From positions 14,310,157-14,374,156 of the forward strand of contig CM060113.1 of the NCBI GenBank assembly GCA_030522415.1: a stretch of 64,000 bases of DNA, written 5' to 3'. Positions 46,336-57,472 of the stretch are shown one piece after another. Under the pieces are notes generated by a model. That model did not search any database, was not told where the DNA came from, and saw nothing but the letters and a program-made list of their open reading frames with translations. Made by a program: the position numbers and the translations under genes. The DNA is from Channallabes apus. Its lineage: Eukaryota; Chordata; Actinopteri; Siluriformes; Clariidae. Numbering within the stretch: the first letter of the stretch is position 1; every line of letters starts with the position of its first letter.

Positions 46336-46887
46336 AAATTTTGCTAAAAAACATCTCAATGATTGCCAAGACTTTTGGGAAAATACCTTGTGGACCGACG
46401 AGACAAAAGTTGAACTTTTTGGAAGGTGCGTGTCCCGTTACATCTGGCGTAAAAGTAACACAGCATTTCAGAAAAAGAACATCATACCAACAGTAAAATA
46501 TGGTGATGGTAGTGTGATGGTCTGGGGTTGTTTTGCTGCTTCAGGACCTGGAAGGCTTGCTGTGATAGATGGAACCATGAATTCTACTGTCTACCAAAAA
46601 ATCCTGAAGGAGAATGTCCGGCCATCTGTTCGTCAACTCAAGCTGAAGCGATCTTGGGTGCTGCAGCAGGACAATGACCCAAAACACACCAGCAAATCCA
46701 CCACTGAATGGCTGAAGAAAAACAAAATGAAGACTTTGGAGTGGCCTAGTTAAAGTCCTGACCTGAATCCTATTGAGATGTTGTGGCATGACTTTAAAAA
46801 GGCGGTTCATGCTAGAAAACCCTCAAATAAAGCTGAATTACAACAATTCTGCAAAGATGAGTGGGCCAAAATTCCTTCAGAGCACTG
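46336..46887 (+). pseudogene. Tc1 transposase, catalytic piece
   Basis: It encodes HLNDCQDFWENTLWTDETKV (first catalytic D), YGDGSVMVWGCFAASGPGRL, WVLQQDNDPKHTSKST (second D) and SPDLNPIEMLWHDFKKAV (E), the DD34E set. A TAA at 46751-46753 replaces the expected Gln codon CAA. It ends at EHC where E2 is inserted. Confidence 0.9.
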
Positions 46888-46979
46888 TACAGATGTCGCC
46901 ATTAAAAACCTGCGTTTCGAGAAAAGGGATCCCGTGACTTGCCGCGGCTTTGCGCGGCTGCGTGCGGGAAGCTGTGAAC

Positions 46980-49260
46980 ATGCCCTTCATTACCTGTAGG
47001 GGGCAGTCGTGTTTCAGTCTGAAGTATTGTGTGTCTACTGAAGCCGAAAATGTGTGCAAATTAAACTGCGCATGCGTGTTTGGAGTCGCTGTGTATCAGT
47101 CGGTTGGGAATCATCACGGAGGTTACAACACGGTGTGGCTGCAGCTGGAGTTTGTCGTGTTCGAGGTAAGTTTAGCTTTCTTTTTTGGATGTGATTCTCG
47201 CTTTCATGACTCCCAATTAATGTTCATCTTAATCTCAGGACGTACAATTAGCAATTTCAGTTTTTAATAGTGTGGAGATTCACAAAACACCGTTTTCGTG
47301 TAAAAACCTGAACCTACGGAGCCCCCATGGGTCCTGTGGTAAATAAATAAATAAATAAAATAATAACGAACCGAGCGCGCGGATTAATACACCGAGATGT
47401 GTGTTTCTTACCCCCAACCCGAGTGAAAACGGCGTCTTCAGACAAAGCCTCGCCAGTTAGATGCCATTTCTGAACAAACTGAGGCGTGTGTGTTAAAGCA
47501 TTAAATGGTAAAAGAGCACTAGCAATAAACGTTTTTTTTTTCTGAAGCCGAATTTTATTAATGAGTTACGAGTAAAGAACCTGTACATATGTTCATACAG
47601 TATTGACAGCAGCTCTAATTTACTGCGGTAAAGCCAGCCGCGGTTCAGAAAAACACGGTCAAGCCAGCCGCGATTGATTTTAGTGCGCGCGCATATTACA
47701 GCGATTACGGTAGTTTCATGAACAACACAGAGAGAATGCCCCATATCTGAAAAATGCTGCAGTAAAATAGTTTCATATGTGGTGTGTATATAGTATGGGA
47801 CGTCCTGAATAAGAACTGATCATTGTTTTTTTTCTGTTTCAGTCTGAAGTATTGTGTGTCTACTGAAGCCGAAAATGTGTGCACATTAAACTGCGCATGC
47901 GTGTTTGGAGTCGCTGTGTACAGTATCAGTCGGTTGGGAATCATCACGGAGGTTACAACACGGCGTGGCTGCAGCTGGAGTTTGTCGTGTTCGAGGTAAG
48001 TTTAGCTTTTACACTTATTAGAAATGGGGTCTTTATACCCCTTTGAAATGTAATAATGCCCCATATCTGAAAAATGCTGCAGTAAAATAGTTTCATATGT
48101 GGTGTGTATATAGTATGGGACGTCCTGAATAAGAACTGATCATTGTTTTTTTCTACTTTTTTTTTATCATATAATGTGTGTACATTATATGGGATAAAAA
48201 CTGACCATGGCGTTTTATACTTACTAGAATTAATTTTTTCATAGGTCTCTGAAGTGAAATAAAGGCATTTTATTTAACTTTTTTTCCCCATTGTGAACAT
48301 TTGTTTATTTGACCTCTCTTCCAAAGCAGACGTTAATCCTCATTATAGAAAACATTCATTGAAGAATAACTGCTACTTTTGAACAGTAAAACAAAATAAA
48401 AATCAATTCTGGTATTTAGAAAGACTAAATACATTATTTTGTCTGTTTTCTACGAATTCTGCTGTAACTTATCTACATAAAACAATTATTTGAATGGTGA
48501 ATATTTAAGAAAAATATTGTAACAGACAACCGTCAAAGTCACCAATAAATAACACGGATATTAAAGCAGAAATGCAAATATCTGTTTCTAACGGTGTCAG
48601 AAACTTTGTGTTAGTAGCACTGCTTGACATGCTTGATGCCTTCCTCTTTTGTAATTTGCTTTGGATAAAGGCCTAAATGTAGTTGTACGAATAAAAGATT
48701 ATGTAATGATACAATGTAAATATTTTCACAGAAACAAAGCGTAAAGATGAGACGTGAATCTGAAGAGGATCTCTTTGATGATTGCCTGGTAAAGCATTGT
48801 TTTCTTATTAATTATACAATTTATTAATACCTTGAATATAGTGTTTGTTGTATTGGACAGAAGCATATAAATGCAAATGAATATATAAATATGAGTAATT
48901 ATTGAACAAATTTTCATGTTTGGACTAACCCTTTTAAATACAAACTCAGCATTCATCATAGGATTTCCTGACACTGTAAAGCCATCTCATGCCATGTTTT
49001 ACTGATGCAAGATAAAGCAATTTAACCCAAGTTTAACAATATGAAGTGATGGTCATTTTTTTATTATCATTTATTTTTATTATTATTTTTTTCTCAATGA
49101 AGTCAGCACAGGTTGAAGCAATTCAGATTTTTTTTGCTTCTCAAAATAAATGATTTATTTTCTTGTAAATTTTATGCAGGGGGACAGACGAAGTGACACC
49201 TTCTTAAAATCCTTGTCGTCCGTGCTGTTGAAGGGGAAGAACCGGTTGGTGTATCCATAA
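46980..49260 (+). CDS. Candidate three-exon gene inside E2 (hypothetical, 107 aa)
   Basis: Proposed coding exons are 46980-47165, 48732-48788 and 49180-49260. The first starts at ATG about 90 bp inside the E2 end and ends at a strong donor (GAG/GTAAGT). The second follows TTTTCACAG and ends at CTG/GTAAAG. The third follows TTTTATGCAG and ends at TAA. All joins are in phase 0 and the frame is open throughout. An AATAAA at 49474-49479 could end the transcript. The product would be small: a Cys-containing first part, then acidic SEEDLFDDCL, then a basic end (SVLLKGKNRLVYP). I see no signal peptide, membrane segment or known domain. It may be captured host sequence or chance. Confidence 0.35.
46999..47172 (+). 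repeat. Duplicated exon-like segment, copy A
   Basis: From GTGTTTCAGTCTGAAGTATT to GGTAAGTTTAGCTTT it matches 47836-48008, both ending in the same donor. Copy A lacks the 5 bp (CAGTA-type) insertion that copy B has near 47919, so only copy A keeps the long frame, while copy B has its own shorter in-frame ATG. Confidence 0.85.
47737..48155 (+). repeat. X-B-X duplication inside E2
   Basis: A block of about 98 bp (AATGCCCCATATCTGAAAAA to CATTGTTTTTTTCT) occurs at 47737-47836 and again at 48056-48153. Copy B of the exon-like segment lies between them, preceded by a polypyrimidine tract and CAG that would act as a splice acceptor. From ATG at about 47898, copy B is open for 33 codons and joins in phase to the exon at 48732. 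Confidence 0.8.
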
Positions 49261-49575
49261 TCCTTGAAGGAGAGGCTATTTTCAGAAAGTTCTTCTAGAA
49301 CTTGATGGGATTAAGCTATCACCAAAAGTGCAAGCTTTAAAGATGAAGTTATCATCTTAAAACATTTGATTTGGCTTGACTACAAGTGTTTACATGTTGT
49401 GTTTACATTCACTTACTTGGCGAACATTAATGATTTGATTCGAGGTTTGCACACTAAGACTCAGAAAAAGTGAAATAAAATGATTGCTGTTTAAATGGCA
49501 TGTGTTTATCCTGTTTTGTCAGGTAACAGAACCTAAACACCTGTGCTGTATATCAGACAGCGATGGAGAGAGTGT

Positions 49576-49873
49576 AGATTACACACAGGTGCTCTCTAGT
49601 CATTAGCACTCATCAGGCAATGTCTATGGCCAACTGACTGCACTCAGACCAAAGGGGGCTGAATAATTACACACACCTCACTTTTCAGTTATTTATTTGT
49701 AAAAAAAAAAAAATGTTTGAAATCATGTATGATTTTCGTTCCACTTCTCGCGTGTACACCACTTTGTATTGGTCTTTCACGTGGAATTCCAATAAAATTG
49801 ATTCATGTTTGTGGCTGTAATGTGACAAAATGTGGAAAAGTTCACGGGGGGCGAATACTTTTGCAAGCCACTG
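49576..49873 (+). mobile_element. Tc1-like 3' end fragment (different family)
   Basis: AAAGGGGGCTGAATAATTAC, TTCCAATAAAATTGATTCAT and GGGGCGAATACTTTTGCAAG ending in CCACTG before TA are the 3' untranslated end and terminus of a Tc1-like element. The 5' part is absent. Confidence 0.75.
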
Positions 49874-49875
49874 TA

Positions 49876-51070
49876 GTTGTCCTGAGATTTAACATTGTTA
49901 CCAATAATAGGCTGAGGCATTCTCTGTCCATGCTCATAAGGAATCCCTCAATGTTTTTCAATTAGGGGACAGAAGCAGATCAGCCATGTTGTAGTTCAGG
50001 TGAAGAGGCGAGTTCACAGGAGGTCAATCTGAATGTTGATTATACAGTATATAACATATAATATGTGTGCGTGTATTATACATGTTGATTATACTAATAT
50101 TTAGCATTATGAGGAGTGATAGGCTGAGGATGTAAGTGATTCATTAGTGTTTTTGGCAAAAGTTTTGAACTGACATTTCACTTTTTTGTCACGCTATTTC
50201 ATCAGGTGGCAATGCTGTCTGGTCCTAGTGTACTTGTACGGGTACTTGTTCTACTGTTATAAAAACTCTAAATATAAACAAACAAAATACAGCTTAGGTA
50301 AACGGAAAACGGAAGATGTTCAGTGTCACTATGCAGATGTTACACTCAGTGGAGTTACCGAAATCATTGGTTTAGTCCTCATTGAGCTTTTGTTCCTCTT
50401 ATGTGAGCATAAACAGTGAAACATTCCACAGGTTTATAATACACCGCGGCCAAGTGAACCACGTTCCCGTCGAACGAAACGAGGCATAATCGTGGTGTTT
50501 GCTTCGGTTATGACACACCATAGTTTATTACCTGCTGTGGTAGATCTGAATATTTATTCAAACACAATAATAAAGCTTTATATCCTCAGGAGGGCTCAGT
50601 ACATTGTTTTAGCGATAGTTTCACGGAAGCGAGTTCAGAACTAATCTAACAAAACCAAAAAAAAAATAATAATCCGAAGCTTCAAATAGAATGAACGAAC
50701 TAATGAAATTGATATATATGTAATTGATATACTGTATATACAGACGTGTGTGTGTCATTTTAATTCAAATGAACATTTTAATGCTTTCTGATACACTTAT
50801 CAACTTATCCACATAAACTTATCAACACATACTCTCCGTCCACGCACATACAATCTCTAAAAAAGTAAAATTAATAACATACATATACAAATAAACAAAA
50901 ATATAAACGTCTATGTATATTGAAGTTTACGGTGAACGCAGAGTCGGCTAAGCACATGTGATGACGCGCGCGCCCTCACCTCTTGTTACGACTGCCTATT
51001 TGGCCAAAAAATAATTGAACGATATGCCTGGTCCTGGAAAGAGACAATAAATATATATATTTTTTTATAC
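49876..51070. other. E2 interior without recognisable genes
   Basis: A 77-codon plus-strand frame at 50186-50419 has a hydrophobic start (LVLVYLYGYLFYCY), but no splice or family evidence. 50440-50530 and 50940-51000 are locally GC-rich. Nothing else is recognised. Confidence 0.4.
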
Positions 51071-51097
51071 ATTTATTGCATTGTTTGTTGTTTACAG

Positions 51098-52027
51098 TCA
51101 AGCCATCAACATACAATAAAATGTAAACATGAGATCTAAACTAAAAACTGTGCTCCCTGTGCTGGTGCTGGCAATATCATCTCTTTGTTCTGCTGTCTCC
51201 GGCTCCCTCCCTGGTCCTGAACCGTACCATACATACCAGATCAAGAACTTGAAGATGAAGATTATATCTCTGGTCTTCTCTCTGACGGGTTCCTCCCTAG
51301 TTTCTGATGATCTCAATTAGTTTGTAGTGTTGCTTGTCCAAGGAAACCAGTAATCTTGCTTGAAGTGGAGCAGATATAATTCTCAGAAACTCATTACTGA
51401 TCTTTAAAAAAAAAAAAAAAAAGGTAAAAACAAAAATTGGACTGGCTCAAGTTCTTATGTTAGCAAATCTTAATTACAGTGTGTATAAAGTATAGAAAGC
51501 AGTACACTACAAACAGCACTCACTCCAAATTAGCTTGTTCTATGTTTACGTCACTTTCCTATTAATTTTTACATCGTTAACCAACGGTACTTAAATATAA
51601 TTATTTTCTTCGGCGCCGCTGACTTACTGTATAAACTCCGGTGTTTTGGAAAATCACCACGTTAGTTAGCTAATGCTAATGCAGGTAATATAGGTGGTTT
51701 TAGCTACAGTAGCAAACACGGACACAAAACTCAATCTACAAAGTAGTTGTTCCTGACATAAATCATGAATTTGCTCATAGAAGAGATACATTTAACATAG
51801 AAATGACATGAGTTTGCTTTCTTACCTGGTTTAAAGGAGTTTTCTTTGAGAATCTCCACCCGCATGTGATTCAGTCCGTGAAAATGCTGCGTCATGAGGT
51901 CATGAGACACGGTATGAAGCAGAAATGTCCTTTGTGAATGGATTAGATTTAAGTTTAATCAGGGGCTTTAACTAACAGTAACTGAAATACAGGTTCTGAT
52001 ATCCTTCCTTACTTGTTTCAACGTCAT
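51098..52027 (-). CDS. Candidate spliced gene inside E2, minus strand (hypothetical)
   Basis: The last exon (51303 down to 51098) follows an acceptor-like GATCATCAG and reads TREEPVREKTRDIIFIFKFL and more to a TGA. AATAAA lies at 51077-51072. The preceding exon (about 51930 to 51826) ends at CCAG/GTAAGA, and its frame, HTVSHDLMTQHFHGLNHMRV then EILKENSFKP, joins the last exon in phase. A further 5' exon may end at 52013 (CAA/GTAAGG) after ATG at 52027, but its phase does not fit; starting at the ATG in DLMTQHF gives about 92 residues. A plus-strand frame over the last exon (51129-51320) is a shadow. No known domain. Confidence 0.3.
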
Positions 52028-52029
52028 GC

Positions 52030-52620
52030 TCCGGTTTGAGGCGGAAATAAAATTATACCGGCAAAACTATGGTCTAAAGACTGCGCATGCGCAAATCACA
52101 CTCAACCTAATAAGAGTACCTTGATCAAAATGAAATATTTCACTTTGGTTTCCTGCTGTAAACAGCATTATACTAAAAAAAAAAAAAAAAGATTCACCCA
52201 TAAGCATAAATTAGACACTTCAGTTAAAAAGAGCAAATTATTTTTTTTTACTAATGGAATGAGAAAAAAAAACACATTAAACTAGGTTTACTTTTTTCAG
52301 TGGATCCCTCAATAATTTCTGTCTCATTTGCCTGTGTTTGATAATGTGAAGCACATATACACTCATTCATCATGAAAGATCTATTATAAAACAAAATAAA
52401 ATTCATGTTCGCTTCAGCACTGTTCATCCGCGTCCTTACATTCATTGTTGTACTTGGTCCGGCTTTTAGATAAAGTCCTTCCATGCGCCATCTGGCGGAT
52501 ATTCAGTGAAGCGCAACACATTTATTTAAAATTCCCGAATGCTGCCTCCGGCAAGACGCGGCACGCCGCGCGCTAAATTGCGGCATCCCGCGGGAAAACA
52601 TGCAGGGTTTTAAGGGCGAC
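52030..52620. other. E2 right subterminal region
   Basis: It carries GCGCATGCGC at 52083-52092 and a GC-rich block with GCGGCACGCCGCGCG at 52560, mirrored in character by the left end (TGCCGCGGCTTTGCGCGG). Such regions could bind a transposase or act as promoters; this is inference. Confidence 0.4.
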
Positions 52621-52627
52621 ATCTGTA

Positions 52628-52701
52628 AAAGACTCGTTGCAAGTTATCGCAAACGCTTGATTGCAGTTATTGCTGCTAAGGGTGGCCCAACCAGCTATTA
52701 G
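52628..52701 (+). pseudogene. Tc1 transposase, C-terminal piece
   Basis: After E2 the text continues KRLVASYRKRLIAVIAAKGG and ends PTSY with TAG, completing the Tc1 transposase. The split is at a TGTAAA in the gene, using the TA dinucleotide. Confidence 0.9.
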
Positions 52702-52920
52702 GTTCAGGGGGCAATTACTTTTTCACACAGGGCCATGTAGGTTTGGACTTTTTTTCTCCCTAAATAATAAAACCCCTCATTTAAAAACTGCATTTTGTGT
52801 TTACTTGTGTTATCTTTGACTAATAATTAAATGTGTTTGATGATCAGAAACATTTTGTGTGACAAACATGCAAATGAATAAGAAATCAGGAGGGGGCAAA
52901 TAGTTTTTCACACCACTGTA

Positions 52921-53560
52921 AGTATAGAATGCATGCCATGATTATGCAATGCATTTACAAAGGAATTTGCGTATCCCTTTGTCATGATACTATGAATAGT
53001 ATAATCATCTACAGTACTTCCTCTGGTCTTAAATAAATACCAGTCTTATTCAGGACAGATAACATGATTGATTACAAATTTTAAAGTATTGAACTCGTAA
53101 TGCTCAACTGGGTTAAACCATCCTTCGTGAAATATATAAATATTTCTTTGTATTAAACTCACTGTTATGGAAAAAAAGATTTAGAAAGCATTTAATTTTG
53201 TAGGGATGTTAGAGGCTTCAAGATCACTTTTAATTAAAAATAGCAGTATTAGACCTTGAAGTAGGAAATGAACAGCTGAAATAATGAACAGCTTTATGTT
53301 TTCAGAATTCTCACTTAGGGATATGTGTCCTTAATTACAATGTCAGTTATGTCATTGATTATATTGGTTGCATCAATAATGACATGTGTGGATGCCTCAT
53401 GTGTGGAGTCAGCATGCACACTGACTGCTTCTCATTTCTTAAACATAAAGATGAAAGACATATCCTGCAGGCTTCTTAAGCTTACATTTCTCAGTGAACA
53501 TAAATATATGGATATGGGAGCAAATGTAAAAGTTATGTGGTCTGATTTTGGGTAGATGTT
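52921..53560. other. Spacer after the Tc1 element
   Basis: AT-rich. A frame at 53325-53555 has no recognisable motif. Confidence 0.45.
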
Positions 53561-53564
53561 CTCT

Positions 53565-53730
53565 ATTCCAGAGCAATGGGCATAAGAGAGTACTACAAAC
53601 TGCACCCATCATGCATAATGTCCACTGTACAAGCCAGTGGAGGAAGTGTTATGTTTTGAGGTTGCTTTCATTGGTCAGGTCTAGGCTCAGCAACATTATA
53701 TCTAGTCAGCTGTGATGGGGTCACTGGAGA
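53565..53730 (+). pseudogene. Tc1/mariner-like relic
   Basis: CATAATGTCCACTGTACAAG, CAGTGGAGGAAGTGTTATGT and GGTCAGGTCTAGGCTCAGCA match the middle of a DNA transposase of the GGSVMFWGCFHWSGLGSA type. It is short and broken. Confidence 0.5.
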
Positions 53731-53830
53731 AAGGTACGGTATAATCAGAACTGAGAGTAGATAGGTGCCTCAGTACATGTAAGTAGTTTTGGCATCCACT
53801 GGACTGAATCTGGTGCCATCTTTTTAGTAA

Positions 53831-55260
53831 GATCAGTTGGTGGTTGGACATATACTGTAAAACCTAATAATAAACCTTATATTATAGCCAGACAGCCCGA
53901 GGAACTGCCTCACATTGCTTTTGGTCTTTGGTCTTACCCAGGCTGCAGTCTTTGGTTTCTCAATTTGGTTATGAACTTGGGTGAAAACCCAGCTATCATA
54001 CTTCCAACTGCCCAAATGTGCACTTCTGCTGGGGATTACCATTGCCTAACACAGGGACCACCTCTCTTCACTTCTATTTCAGGAAATTGGGGAGGTACAG
54101 TATGTTAGAAGTGCACCACCTCTATTGGTTCACCTTACCTCAAAGTCCACCTTACCTTTGCACTTCCACTTTTTTTTAGGTGATACAGGTCTTCCCTTCA
54201 GTCGCATGAGTGTATGACCACGTCATCCAGGTAGAAGCTGCAAATGTGCTGAAGTACAATGTCCATAAATTGTTGGAACATGGCTGAGGCCCGATGGAGG
54301 CTGAAGGGGAGGACCTGGTATTACCAGTGCCCTTGTTTAGTGCTAAAGCCGGTTTTCTCTTTTGCTCCTTGTGTTATAGCCACCTGCCAGTAGCCTTTAC
54401 TAAGGTCCAGTATATGAAGCGGGTCTTCCCCAAACGGTCATTTAGGTTGTCTACCTGTGGTAGAGGATACTGTAGGTATCAAATTCTGAGATTTTGTTAA
54501 GTCTGCAGAAGATATTACATAAATGGACAGACCCATCAGACTTGGGTACTGTCACTATGGGACTAGACCAGGGGCTAGTCAACTCCTCTATGTTGCCATT
54601 ACGTAGCATGCATATTGGGGGGTGGCCTCCGGTGCTCGTCTATCACGATCATCCCGGCCGGGGTTTTTTTGTCGTGTCGTACCAGGTGGGTCAGTCGTAC
54701 CAGCTCAGTGGAGAACATGCCCTGGAACTGATCCACTAGTTCATTCAGTTCCTTGTGTTGCAAGTGCTGAGATGCATGGCAACAGTTCAATCTACCTTTT
54801 TAATAAGTTAATATGCATTTTTTCTTACCAGGCTGTTGCAGACGGTAGTTTACTGGTCTGTCTATTTCCAAAATGGTGGAGGGGCCCTGTCACCGGTCTA
54901 ATAAGTAGCACACGGGTCTTGTCGGCTGATCCTATGCTCTCTTCTGCTCACATTGTGCTCGCTCCATGTGCTGTTGGATGTTAGTTTTATACAGTACAGG
55001 TGTCCCAGAATCACTTCGGGGGGAGAGGGGGGTGGCCTCTTGGTCTGTATTTCCGTCTTTGGTCGGGTGCGGAGAGGAGTGATTTGAGCAAAGCCGGGGA
55101 ATAGGCTTCTTTGCGGCAGTTTTCGATGTGCCGGAGTTTCCTCAGAGGAGTCGGAATCTAATAAGTCCGCAGTCATGCGAGGCATTCTCACCATATAAAG
55201 CAGTTGCAAGTTTTTTACAGACAACTTTATCATTTTATTTGCTGCCGGCTGTGGAGAATT
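53831..55260 (-). pseudogene. Gypsy pol relic
   Basis: On the minus strand, from about 54790, it reads FQGMFSTELVRLTHLVRHDK (the link before the reverse transcriptase). Near 54560 it has PWSSPIVTVPKSDGSVHLCN, near 54340 KGYWQVAITQ-like text, near 54220 FYLDDVVIHS-like text where Tyr-Leu-Asp-Asp is the active site, and near 53900 RPKTKSNVRQFLGLSGY. Stops and frame changes are frequent. The family resembles the fragment at 12543. Confidence 0.75.
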
Positions 55261-57470
55261 TTGACGCCCAGCACCTGTGAAGCTGAGCGCTGTTTTCCGT
55301 TCAAGCTAAAGAGCTATAGGTTTGTGTTACGCACTGGCTTTAAGCCACACCCCTGCTTCCAGAAGATAGTAGCCTAGAAAGAAAATTTTTGGAGGAGCAC
55401 TTACTATCCATCTTGTATTTTATGTAAGGAATGTAATGTACTGTAGAGAGTACTGATTGCCTTATATCCAGTAGTTCTTCTCTAGTGTATGTAATCATAC
55501 TGTACAATGCTGATCAGTGACCAGACAAACAAAACAAACATAGCACAAGATGGTTTACAGTACATCACAGAATAAACTAAAGAAAAGATGTAAAATATTA
55601 AAGCTAAGATAAAGTAGACAGACAATCCTTCTGAAGACTAACCCAAATCAATAAACTGCATGGGGTATAGCTTGAGAAAGGCATAAAGAGCCATGAAGTT
55701 GACAGAATGATGCTATAGACAACGAATGCCACACGAAATCCATAAAAAAAAAAGTTTTTTTTATATTCATTTTTGAAATTAATGATTTATCTTTGAGAAC
55801 TAAAGACACATTTAAGCAAGGTCATCATACAATAAAAGATCTATCTCATGGTAACTTATGCAGTGATAGTATATGTTCTGTATTATGTAAACAAATCAGG
55901 AATTCCCTGTCAGACCAACATTCATTCAATCATCTATTTCAGGTTACTGAAAAACAAGTAAGATCAGCAGGTGGTCCAGTGGTGCAGTGAGTAGCATTGT
56001 TGCCTCACAGCCCCAGGGTCCAATACTTTTAAGTTTAGGTTACGTTTGTGTGGAATTTCTCCTGTTTTCTTCTTGTTCTCCCTTGTGGGTTACCAAGTCT
56101 TTTCCAACCTTATACTAAGTTGGACAGCACTGAGAAGAATATTGAATTACGTCCTAAGAACTTGTGACCTGTCATATCAAGTCGGGTATTAAGTCACACG
56201 TTAGTTTTACACTATGGCTAGTGTGCAGTAGGTGAAATGTATCAAATTGTGAAAAATGATTCATAAGTACCTTATCGTTCTGATCCTTCAGCAGAATTGA
56301 GAAACCATAATCCTAAAGCACATTTTTCAAAGCTGGTTACTCAAGTTATGATAGGAAACCTTGCATTTTTCAGTATAAAACTGCACTGCTGGAGAAGTTA
56401 TTTTTAGAGATAGCAGGGAAACCCTGGTGTCAAAATGAGACAAAGGGTTCCCTTTTGGTCATTATGTCACAGAATCTTCATTTATATATAAATGGATTTT
56501 TCTAAGCCCTTCACATCAACAAATTCGTTTTGACCTTACAGTATCTCAGCAACTGGACATGACACAGACACAGTAATAAACTTGGTATCAAAATGGAGCT
56601 TATTGAACCACAAATATGTAAATATGCATAACTTAAATCACTCAACATGTGATTTGATGTGATGGGTCACATTTATTATTATACATTGTCATTTATTATT
56701 ATAATAGATAGTAAACCTTATGGACTTGTACAAACATGGCTAGAGTTTAGCAGAACTCTGCTGATCACATTGACTCTCATTTCCTAATTGGATAAGGTTT
56801 CTTAAAAAGTAGCATGGTAAGAGACTGTAAAGCACTCACCAATGTGTATGACAACCTTTTTTTTTCTTTTCCACCCAAATCTCTCAGATATTCTTTTTTT
56901 TCTTTCTTTCACATCATTTCCTCAGTTGCAGCTGATTAGTTGAGGTGGGGAAGGAAGTGAAACAATTAAACTATTTTTCTTTTAAACAACTATTTGATTG
57001 TGTTCATAGGCGAAGGATGAACTAGACAGCTGGATCCTCAAGTAAACTATTGGACAATATTGTAAACACAATATCTGAACAGCTTTAGTTTGCATATCTT
57101 TCAGTATTTCTCAAATTTTCTCAGGATAGATGTTTTTGTTTAGTTCTGACTTATAACCTGAGTATGGAAAACCAGAGAAGAAAGTGAAAAAGATATTCAG
57201 TTAGCAAATGAATGTTTTAATAAGGGCAATAAAAAGTATTTCTAAAATGCAATATACTGTTTTTGCTTATTCACATTCTGGTACAGGTGACAATTTAGCA
57301 GTAAATGCAACATCCAAATTGCTTAATAAACATACAACTAAATATCCGAGTGTAACCAGAGGCTGAAGTTTCACAGAAACTTGATAGTTCAGTAGGATAA
57401 TAAATATTTTTCATAATAGATTTTAAGGTGAACTTTATTAGAAATAACTTAATTTCTACTTTTACAGAAT
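55261..57470. other. Spacer with a SINE trace
   Basis: 55971-56110 contains GTGGTCCAGTGGTGCAGTGA and CCTCACAGCCCCAGGGTCC, a decayed V-SINE-like head. The rest shows no recognisable genes or elements. Confidence 0.45.
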
Positions 57471-57472
57471 AA

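Larger units (their letters stand above)
46890..52625. mobile_element. E2: large TA-flanked TIR element with exon-like cargo (5,736 bp)
   Basis: The left end CAGATGTCGCCATTAAAAAC matches the right end read inward, CAGATGTCGCCCTTAAAACC, over about 25 bp. TA flanks it (46888-46889, 52626-52627), and removing it with one TA restores the Tc1 text EHCKRLVASY exactly. Both ends have GC-rich subterminal regions. No transposase is seen. It contains duplicated exon-like segments, two convergent candidate genes and a Tc1-like 3' fragment. Confidence 0.85.
44352..52918 (+). mobile_element. Tc1-like element split by three insertions
   Basis: The ends CAGTGGTCTGAAAAAC and CACACCACTG are inverted repeats, with TA at 44350-44351 and 52919-52920. 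The element is the same family as 32668. Removing the solo LTR (371 bp), a short inverted-repeat element (about 0.9 kb) and E2 (5,736 bp) leaves about 1.56 kb, the normal Tc1 length. The transposase can be read in three separate pieces. Confidence 0.9.

Noticed and set aside
51129..51320. 63-codon frame with a signal-peptide-like N-terminus
   Set aside because: It overlaps the last exon of the minus-strand candidate, lacks promoter or splice support, and the opposite reading fits splice and polyadenylation signals better. Not fully excluded.
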